Source of the DNA: an uncultured Ruminococcus sp. | GTDB taxonomy: Bacteria; Bacillota; Clostridia; Oscillospirales; Ruminococcaceae | Direction of reading: 5' to 3' | DNA: 7,183 nucleotides | NCBI GenBank assembly: GCA_937901485.1 | Contig: CALGTT010000164.1 | Location: 1-7,183 of the forward strand | In this document: positions 1 through 4,793 of the stretch, in pieces | Layout: each line of letters opens with the position of its first letter | How positions within the stretch are numbered: the stretch's first letter is position 1 | The notes under the pieces: generated by a model | Database searches by the model: none | What the model was told of the DNA's origin: nothing | What the model saw: only the letters and a program-made list of their open reading frames with translations | Made by a program: the position numbers and the translations under genes

Positions 1-2053
1 GCTGCATGTTCGCACCCATGAGGGCACGGTTTGCGTCGTCGTTTTCAAGGAACGGGATCATTGCGGTCGCAACAGAAACTACCATCTTCGGGGATACGTC
101 CATGAAATCGACCTTGCTGTTTTCACACTCCAGGATCTTGTCACGGTAACGTGCGTTGACCTTGGGACGGGCAAACCTGCCTTCCTCCGTCAGCGGCTCA
201 TTCGCCTGTGCAACAACGTACATATCCTCCACATCTGCGGACATGTACACAACCTCATCAGTAACGATGCCGGTTTCCTTGTCCACGCGGCGGTAGGGGG
301 CTTCGATGAAGCCGTATTCATTGATTCTTGCAAAGGTTGCAAGGTAGGAGATCAGACCGATGTTCGGGCCTTCAGGAGTCTCGATCGGGCACATTCTGCC
401 GTAGTGGCTGTAGTGTACGTCACGAACCTCGAATCCGGCACGGTCACGGGACAGACCGCCGGGACCGAGCGCGGACAGACGACGCTTATGTGTCAGCTCT
501 GCCAGCGGGTTGTTCTGGTCCATGAACTGGGACAGGGGAGAGGAGCAGAAGAATTCCTTCACCTGAGAGGTGATGGAACGGATGTTGACCAGAGCCTGCG
601 GTGTGATGACATCCATATCCTGCGCCTGAAGATTCATGCGCTCACGAATGGTACGCTCCATTCTTGCAAAGCCGGTGCGCATGGTGTTCTGCAGCAGCTC
701 GCCTACGCAGCGGATACGGCGGTTGCCGAGGTGGTCGATATCATCGATCGTGCCGACACCCTCACAGAGATTGAGGAAGTAGCTGACGGTCGCATAAATA
801 TCATCGAGAGTGATGTGATTCGGAACGAGATCCTCAGCACGCTTCTTGATGACTGCCTTGAGATCCTCCGGAGCAGTTGTTTCCAGAATCTCGCAGAGCA
901 CCTTGAAGGAAACCTTCTCGTTGATGCCGACTTCGAGCGGATCAAAGTCCACATAGCCAGCCAGATCGACCATGCCGTTGCCGAGCACCTTGATCTCCTT
1001 TTCCACCATGCGGATGGAGGTCTGTCCCTTTTCGTTTTGATAGTATTCCTTGGATTCAACAGTGATGAATGCCTCGTAAACACCAGCCTGCTCGATTGCC
1101 ATCGCACGATCTGCGGTGAGCACTTCGCCTGCTTCTGCAAGCACCTCGCCGGTCATGGTGTTGACAACGGCCTTGGTCAACTGGTGACCTGCCAGACGGG
1201 AGCCGATGCCCAGCTTTTTGTTATACTTATAGCGTCCGAACTTGCAAAGATCATAGCGGCGCGGATCAAAGAACAGCATCCCCAGATGTGCCTGCGCGCT
1301 TTCAACCGTGGGCGGCTCGCCGGGACGCAGCTTCTTGTAAACCTCGATCAGCGCATCCTCTGTATTTTTGGTGGTATCCTTCTGGAGAATGGTCTGGTTC
1401 AGGCGTTCGTCAATACCGAACATTTCCTGGATCTGCTCATCCGTGCCAAGACCGATGGAACGGATAAAGGTGGTCAGCGGGATCTTGCGGTTCTTGTCGA
1501 TGCGGACATATGCCACATCGTTGGAATCCATCTCGTATTCCAGCCATGCACCGCGGTTCGGAATGATGGTGGACTTGAACAGCTCCTTACCGGTCTTGTC
1601 CTTTTCCATATCATAGTAAACACCGGGGGAACGAACCAGCTGGGAAACGATGACGCGTTCCGCGCCGTTGATCACGAATGTACCGCTTTCTGTCATCAGC
1701 GGGAAATCACCCATGAAAATTTCGCTTTCCTTCAGCTCGCCTGTTTCCTTGTTCCAGAGCTTTGCAGTCACGCGCAGGGGGGATGCATAAGTTGCCTGAT
1801 GCTCCTTCGCTTCTGCGATCGTGTACTTGAGGTTGTCATCATCAAAGCGGTAGCCAACGAATGTCAGCACCAGATTACCGTTGTAATCCGTTGCGGAGAA
1901 ATCGCGGAAAACCTCCTGAAGTCCCTCTTCTCTGAACCACTTGTAGGAATTCTTCTGAATCTCAATCAGGTTCGGCATGTCGAGGACTTCGTTGATCTTA
2001 CCGAAGCTCATTCTGACATTCTTACCAAGCTGTTTGGCAGTCACATTCACCAT
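1..2053 (-). CDS. rpoB: RNA polymerase beta subunit, N-terminal 684 codons (partial at window edge)
   Basis: This is the beta subunit of DNA-dependent RNA polymerase, part of the catalytic core and the rifampicin target. I translated the minus strand by hand from the ATG at 2053 down to position 2; it is open throughout with no frameshift. Residues about 1-140 begin the protrusion, and VSQLVRSPG ends at residue 144. The lobe follows, then DHLGNRRIR at 440-448 and the rifampicin region with FMDQNN at 510-515. THKRRLSALGPGG follows from 521, then CPIETPEGPNIGLI. The last visible residues, MGANMQ, lie about halfway through a typical beta subunit. Rifampicin-contact residues Q509, D512, H522, R525 and S527 (E. 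coli 513, 516, 526, 529, 531) are the sensitive type. The start is fixed by a strong ribosome binding site and by MVNVTAKQLGKN matching the usual N-terminus. Transcription probably starts at the 2228-2256 promoter. rpoC would be expected beyond the left edge. Confidence 0.98.
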   Translation of the reverse strand, partial: MVNVTAKQLGKNVRMSFGKINEVLDMPNLIEIQKNSYKWFREEGLQEVFRDFSATDYNGNLVLTFVGYRFDDDNLKYTIAEAKEHQATYASPLRVTAKLWNKETGELKESEIFMGDFPLMTESGTFVINGAERVIVSQLVRSPGVYYDMEKDKTGKELFKSTIIPNRGAWLEYEMDSNDVAYVRIDKNRKIPLTTFIRSIGLGTDEQIQEMFGIDERLNQTILQKDTTKNTEDALIEVYKKLRPGEPPTVESAQAHLGMLFFDPRRYDLCKFGRYKYNKKLGIGSRLAGHQLTKAVVNTMTGEVLAEAGEVLTADRAMAIEQAGVYEAFITVESKEYYQNEKGQTSIRMVEKEIKVLGNGMVDLAGYVDFDPLEVGINEKVSFKVLCEILETTAPEDLKAVIKKRAEDLVPNHITLDDIYATVSYFLNLCEGVGTIDDIDHLGNRRIRCVGELLQNTMRTGFARMERTIRERMNLQAQDMDVITPQALVNIRSITSQVKEFFCSSPLSQFMDQNNPLAELTHKRRLSALGPGGLSRDRAGFEVRDVHYSHYGRMCPIETPEGPNIGLISYLATFARINEYGFIEAPYRRVDKETGIVTDEVVYMSADVEDMYVVAQANEPLTEEGRFARPKVNARYRDKILECENSKVDFMDVSPKMVVSVATAMIPFLENDDANRALMGANMQ

Positions 2054-2061
2054 AGGCGGAT

Positions 2062-2069
2062 ACCTCCTT
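2062..2069 (-). promoter_or_regulatory. rpoB ribosome binding site
   Basis: Read on the minus strand, AAGGAGGT is an eight-base match to the 16S anti-Shine-Dalgarno. Nine bases separate its AGGAGG core from the ATG at 2053. It fixes the rpoB start and predicts strong initiation. Confidence 0.9.
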
Positions 2070-2078
2070 AGAATTTTT

Positions 2079-2107
2079 CACATCAATGCCGGAAACGGCA
2101 TCATGTG
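2079..2107 (-). promoter_or_regulatory. Hairpin in the rpoB leader just before the ribosome binding site
   Basis: The inner arms ATGCCG (2086-2091) and CGGCAT (2096-2101) pair perfectly around a four-base loop. The outer arms CACAT (2079-2083) and ATGTG (2103-2107) add five more pairs across a small internal loop. On the rpoB transcript the loop reads UUUC; on the plus strand it reads GAAA. No U-tract follows on the rpoB strand, where the next bases are A-rich, so it does not look like a terminator. It ends nine bases before the Shine-Dalgarno sequence and could influence translation or be a processing site. The structure is seen; the role is inferred. Confidence 0.5.
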
Positions 2108-2151
2108 GAGTTGACTTACATTTTGTACCAGAAAATTTTTTCATTCAGCAC

Positions 2152-2180
2152 TTGACAAATGCTTCTGAATGTGATATACT
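2152..2180 (+). promoter_or_regulatory. Sigma-A promoter for the DUF3048 lipoprotein gene
   Basis: The -35 element TTGACA (2152-2157) is followed by a 17-base spacer and the -10 element TATACT (2175-2180). TGA directly before the -10 fits an extended -10 (TGN). Transcription should start near 2187, giving a leader of about 228 bases before the lipoprotein ATG at 2415. The promoter faces the rpoB promoter at 2228-2256, so transcription from rpoB would pass over it. Confidence 0.75.
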
Positions 2181-2206
2181 CTTATGATGAAAAGAGCACA
2201 CCAGCC

Positions 2207-2243
2207 CATTATATGATACATTATAATATTATACTACATTATA
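2207..2243. repeat. Three CATTATA direct repeats and a 12-bp palindrome around the rpoB transcription start
   Basis: CATTATA occurs at 2207-2213, 2219-2225 and 2237-2243, which on the minus strand is TATAATG three times. The palindrome TATAATATTATA lies at 2222-2233 and contains the rpoB -10 element. The repeat starts are 12 and 18 bases apart. They may be spare -10-like elements, an operator, or simply AT-rich sequence. I found no matching -35 for the second and third minus-strand TATAAT copies. Confidence 0.4.
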
Positions 2244-2256
2244 TAGATAATGTCAA
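2228..2256 (-). promoter_or_regulatory. Consensus sigma-A promoter for rpoB
   Basis: On the minus strand, TTGACA (2256-2251), a 17-base spacer and TATAAT (2233-2228) match the consensus exactly. Transcription should start near 2221, giving a leader of about 168 bases. This suggests rpoB is driven from here and not by read-through from rplJ-rplL, which do not lie directly upstream. Confidence 0.88.
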
Positions 2257-2303
2257 GCAAAATTCCAACTTTTGTAGAAACACTGAAAATGATCGACATA
2301 TCC

Positions 2304-2338
2304 ACGCTGCATTTTGTGCTTTTGGACAAATGCAGCGT
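2304..2338 (+). promoter_or_regulatory. Strong hairpin in the lipoprotein leader, possible attenuator
   Basis: The arms ACGCTGCATTT (2304-2314) and AAATGCAGCGT (2328-2338) form a perfect 11-base-pair stem around a 13-base loop. On the plus strand the stem runs into TTTCTT, a short and interrupted U-tract. It could act as a weak intrinsic terminator or attenuator about 75 bases before the lipoprotein start. On the minus strand no U-tract follows. It lies upstream of the rpoB promoter, so it is not part of the rpoB leader. The stem is certain; the termination role is not. Confidence 0.5.
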
Positions 2339-2414
2339 TTCTTACAGAATGATTGTGGCAAAAAATGGAATATCCGAAATACAACGAATGAAACCATAGA
2401 AAACAGGTGATACG

Positions 2415-3527
2415 ATGAAAAAAATACAATGTCCTGCATTGCTTGCAGCATTGCTTCTGCTGATGACGGGCTGTGCGGAGCAGGGAAACTCATCCGCTGC
2501 GGAGCAGACTGAAAGACCGCAGACATCCCATGCTGCACAGATCCCCGAAACACAGCCGGAAACGGACGAGGAAACACCGCCCGTGCTTCCGCCGGAGCTT
2601 AGCGGCATCAATCCGCTGACAGGGGAGTCCGGCTACCCTGACAGTGCGGCGGGCAAGCGTCCGGTGGCAGTCATGGTGAACAACCTTGCCCAGTCCTATC
2701 CCCAGTATGGCACAGCGCAGGCAGACATTATATATGAACTGCCCGTTGAGGGTGGTGTAACGCGCATGATGGCAGTTTATGCTAATCAGGACGCGGTGCC
2801 GGATGTCTGCTCCGTGCGCAGTGCCCGCTATTATTTCCCGAAGCTCGCAATGGGCATGGATGCCCTTTATTGTCATTGGGGCGCGGAGCAATTCCACGCG
2901 GTTTCGGCAATACAGTCGCTTGGCATTGATCACTTCGACGGCAGTGATCTGGAGCATACGCTTCTGTTCTACCGCGATCCGGAGCGCGTGGGCAGATATG
3001 CCTCCGAGCACACAGGTTATCTGCGCGGCGCGGAGATCCCCTCGGCAATCGAGCAGTTCGGCTGCCGGAAATATGCCGTGACGCGCGACACCCTCTTTTC
3101 ATTTCGTGACACACCGCAGCCGCCGGCTGAAGCAGCGTGCACACGCGTGACAGTCTCTTTTTCCAACAGCAGCAGCACGGGCTTTACCTATGATAAAGAG
3201 ACACAGAGCTATCTTGCCGATCACAACGGCAGCCCCCAGATGGACAGCAGAGCCGGCACACAGCTTGCTTTTACGAATGTCTTTGTGCTCCGGACACAGA
3301 TTGATTATCTTGATGAATCAAAGTATCTGCGCAGGATTGCGCTCGAAGGCGGCGAGGGATATTATATATCCTGCGGCGGCATGGAAAGCATCCGCTGGGA
3401 AAAGGCGGACGACCGTTCGCCCATTGTCTGCTATACCCTCGACGGCAGTGAGCTGGAGGTCAACCCCGGAAACAGCTACATAGGTATTGTTGGCGCAGAA
3501 CGCCGGGTGACATTCCTTGCAGAATGA
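2415..3527 (+). CDS. DUF3048 (YerB-family) lipoprotein
   Basis: This is a predicted lipid-anchored protein on the outer face of the membrane; the family's biochemical role is not established. Residues 1-20 form a lipoprotein signal: a lysine-containing start, a Leu/Ala-rich core and the lipobox LMTGC with the acylated Cys20. Residues about 21-60 are a Glu/Thr/Pro/Gln-rich linker. The DUF3048 N-terminal domain covers roughly 66-215, starting with NPLTG and then KRPVAVMVNN (81-90), ADIIYELPVEGGVTR (103-117) and SVRSARYYFP (133-142). The C-terminal domain covers about 240-365 and includes the GYYIS, IRWEK and NPG motifs. The total of 370 residues is normal for the family. The ATG has AGGTGA at 2405-2410, only four bases away, so initiation may be moderate. 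It has its own promoter at 2152-2180 and lies between rpoB and the str operon. In B. subtilis the homologue yerB sits near pcrA-ligA, so this location is unusual. Confidence 0.9.
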   Translation: MKKIQCPALLAALLLLMTGCAEQGNSSAAEQTERPQTSHAAQIPETQPETDEETPPVLPPELSGINPLTGESGYPDSAAGKRPVAVMVNNLAQSYPQYGTAQADIIYELPVEGGVTRMMAVYANQDAVPDVCSVRSARYYFPKLAMGMDALYCHWGAEQFHAVSAIQSLGIDHFDGSDLEHTLLFYRDPERVGRYASEHTGYLRGAEIPSAIEQFGCRKYAVTRDTLFSFRDTPQPPAEAACTRVTVSFSNSSSTGFTYDKETQSYLADHNGSPQMDSRAGTQLAFTNVFVLRTQIDYLDESKYLRRIALEGGEGYYISCGGMESIRWEKADDRSPIVCYTLDGSELEVNPGNSYIGIVGAERRVTFLAE

Positions 3528-3529
3528 AT

Positions 3530-3550
3530 TTTTGTGAATATTCAACAAAA
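3530..3550. repeat. AT-rich inverted repeat after the lipoprotein gene
   Basis: TTTTGT (3530-3535) pairs with ACAAAA (3545-3550) around the palindrome GAATATTC (3536-3543), with one bulged A. A run of seven Ts begins at 3562, twelve bases further on. This is too weak and too far from the T-run to be a clear terminator. No better terminator is visible between the lipoprotein gene and rpsL, so read-through into the str operon is possible. Confidence 0.3.
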
Positions 3551-3609
3551 CTAAACACTGATTTTTTTAAAAGATTTCTGGTGCTCGGTCGGGAAAAAGA
3601 AAAAAAGTA

Positions 3610-3638
3610 TTGACAAATTACACCTTTTGGTGTATAAT
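3610..3638 (+). promoter_or_regulatory. Consensus sigma-A promoter of the str operon
   Basis: TTGACA (3610-3615), a 17-base spacer and TATAAT (3633-3638) match the consensus exactly. The start should be near 3645, leaving a leader of about 51 bases before rpsL. The spacer holds an inverted repeat, TACACC-TTTT-GGTGTA (3619-3634), that reaches into the -10 and could be a protein-binding site. Confidence 0.9.
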
Positions 3639-3695
3639 AACATGGTATGCGGTATGAAAATATCGTATAACATTTCTTGAAAAGGAGGATATAAG

Positions 3696-4118
3696 ATGCC
3701 GACATTTAATCAGCTCGTACGCAAGGGCAGAAAGCAGCTGGAGTCCAAGTCTACCGCACCGGCTCTGCAGAAGGGTTACAATGCAAAGAAGAAGGTGCAG
3801 ATCAACCAGAGTGCTCCGCAGAAGAGAGGCGTTTGCACAGTTGTTAAAACAACAACTCCGAAGAAGCCGAACTCTGCTATGCGTAAGATCGCAAGAGTTA
3901 AGCTGACAAACGGCTACGAGGTTACCTCTTACATTCCGGGTATCGGTCACAACCTGCAGGAACATAGCGTTGTACTGATCCGCGGCGGTCGTGTAAAGGA
4001 CCTCCCCGGTGTACGTTACCACATCATCCGTGGTGCACTCGACGCTCAGGGTGTAGCAAACAGACAGCAGGCTCGTTCCAAGTACGGTGCAAAGAGACCG
4101 AAGGCTGGCAAGAAGTAA
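3696..4118 (+). CDS. rpsL: 30S ribosomal protein S12
   Basis: S12 sits at the decoding centre of the small subunit and affects proofreading and streptomycin response. The 140-residue product begins MPTFNQLVRKGR. It carries the longer N-terminal segment typical of Firmicutes (about residues 18-40), absent from the 124-residue E. coli protein. TTTPKKPNSA is at 52-61, so K56 and K57 match the E. coli K42/K43 region. GGRVKDLPGVRYH (97-109) holds the second streptomycin site and D102, the aspartate that is methylthiolated in many bacteria. All these residues are wild type. AGGAGG at 3683-3688, seven bases before the ATG, fixes the start. It is the first gene of the str operon, driven by the promoter at 3610-3638. 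Confidence 0.99.
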   Translation: MPTFNQLVRKGRKQLESKSTAPALQKGYNAKKKVQINQSAPQKRGVCTVVKTTTPKKPNSAMRKIARVKLTNGYEVTSYIPGIGHNLQEHSVVLIRGGRVKDLPGVRYHIIRGALDAQGVANRQQARSKYGAKRPKAGKK

Positions 4119-4162
4119 GAAGAATTCTGAAAGCCGCAATTTAACGAAGTGAATTAGGATAA

Positions 4163-4246
4163 CCACAGCTGATGTGGAGATCTTCATATAGATATGCGAG
4201 ATCCTCTGCGTTGGCGTGACGTACCTGTGAAGACAGGACGAGTACC
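4163..4246 (+). promoter_or_regulatory. Structured rpsL-rpsG intergenic region, candidate S7 autoregulatory site
   Basis: The 165-base gap between rpsL and rpsG (4119-4283) is long for this operon. It contains the hairpin CCACA-GCTGA-TGTGG (4163-4177). A second hairpin, CCTGT-GAAG-ACAGG (4224-4237), is extended by GTA (4221-4223) pairing with TAC (4243-4245) across a bulge. In E. coli, S7 represses its operon by binding the rpsL-rpsG gap. A comparable role here is an inference from position and pairing only; I did not recognise a sequence match to the E. coli site. Confidence 0.4.
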
Positions 4247-4268
4247 TATGAATTCACGAATCAATGTG

Positions 4269-4276
4269 AAGGAGGG
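4269..4276 (+). promoter_or_regulatory. Ribosome binding site deciding the rpsG start
   Basis: AAGGAGGG lies seven bases before the ATG at 4284. An in-frame ATG at 4194 would add 30 residues. It has no such site, and the added residues (beginning MRDPLRWRD) are not part of S7. Confidence 0.88.
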
Positions 4277-4283
4277 AAGCGAA

Positions 4284-4754
4284 ATGCCGAGAAGAGGTAA
4301 AATCGCAAAGCGTGATGTACTGCTCGACCCCGTATACAATTCCAAGCTGGTTACACGTCTGATCAACAACGTGATGCTGGATGGTAAGAAGGGCGTAGCG
4401 CAGAAGATCGTTTATGGTGCATTTGAAATTGTCGCTGAAAAGACAGGCAGAGATGCACTGGAAGTGTTCGAAGAGGCTATGGAGAACATTATGCCTCAGC
4501 TGGAAGTTAAGGCACGCCGTCTGGGTGGTGCTACTTACCAGGTTCCGATGGAAGTACGTCCGGAGAGAAAGCAGACACTGGGTCTGAGATGGATCACCAA
4601 GTATTCCAGAGAGCGTAACGAAAAGACCATGAAGGAAAGACTTGCTGGTGAAATTCTCGATGCACTCAACGGTGTTGGCGGTGCTTGCAAGAAGCGCGAC
4701 GATACACACAAGATGGCAGAAGCAAACAAGGCGTTTGCTCACTACCGCTGGTAA
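4284..4754 (+). CDS. rpsG: 30S ribosomal protein S7
   Basis: S7 nucleates assembly of the 3' major domain of 16S rRNA (the head of the small subunit) and contacts the E-site tRNA. The product is 156 residues, the standard length. It begins MPRRGKIAKRDVL, has NNVMLDGKKG at 28-37 and VKARRLGGATYQVPMEV at 75-91, and ends HKMAEANKAFAHYRW. The basic N-terminus and the loop around 75-90 are the usual rRNA-binding parts. The start was chosen at 4284 over the longer in-frame ATG at 4194 because of the ribosome binding site and family length. fusA follows after 39 bases, so the two are very probably cotranscribed. Confidence 0.99.
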   Translation: MPRRGKIAKRDVLLDPVYNSKLVTRLINNVMLDGKKGVAQKIVYGAFEIVAEKTGRDALEVFEEAMENIMPQLEVKARRLGGATYQVPMEVRPERKQTLGLRWITKYSRERNEKTMKERLAGEILDALNGVGGACKKRDDTHKMAEANKAFAHYRW

Positions 4755-4793
4755 TTTGCCAGAATGCAAATCCGCTGATAAAGGAGAAGAATT

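Noticed and set aside
404..2071. 555-codon open frame on the plus strand opposite rpoB
   Set aside because: It is in register with rpoB codons, so it stays open simply because rpoB here lacks TTA, CTA and TCA codons. Its protein resembles no family I recognise, while the minus strand encodes a complete RpoB pattern.
2111..2139. TTGACT at 2111 as a second plus-strand promoter
   Set aside because: The bases 17 positions downstream (AATTTT) are a poor -10. The promoter at 2152-2180 is far better.
2322..2350. TTGGAC-17-CAGAAT as a promoter nearer the lipoprotein gene
   Set aside because: The -35 matches only three of six bases and the -10 four of six, and it overlaps the hairpin arm.
2159..2410. 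83-codon open frame before the lipoprotein gene
   Set aside because: Its ATG lies inside the spacer of the plus-strand promoter, upstream of the predicted transcript start. It has no ribosome binding site, and the sequence is promoter and leader DNA.
4194..4283. 30-residue N-terminal extension of S7
   Set aside because: The upstream ATG has no Shine-Dalgarno and overlaps the hairpin region. Starting at 4284 gives the standard 156 residues with a strong ribosome binding site.
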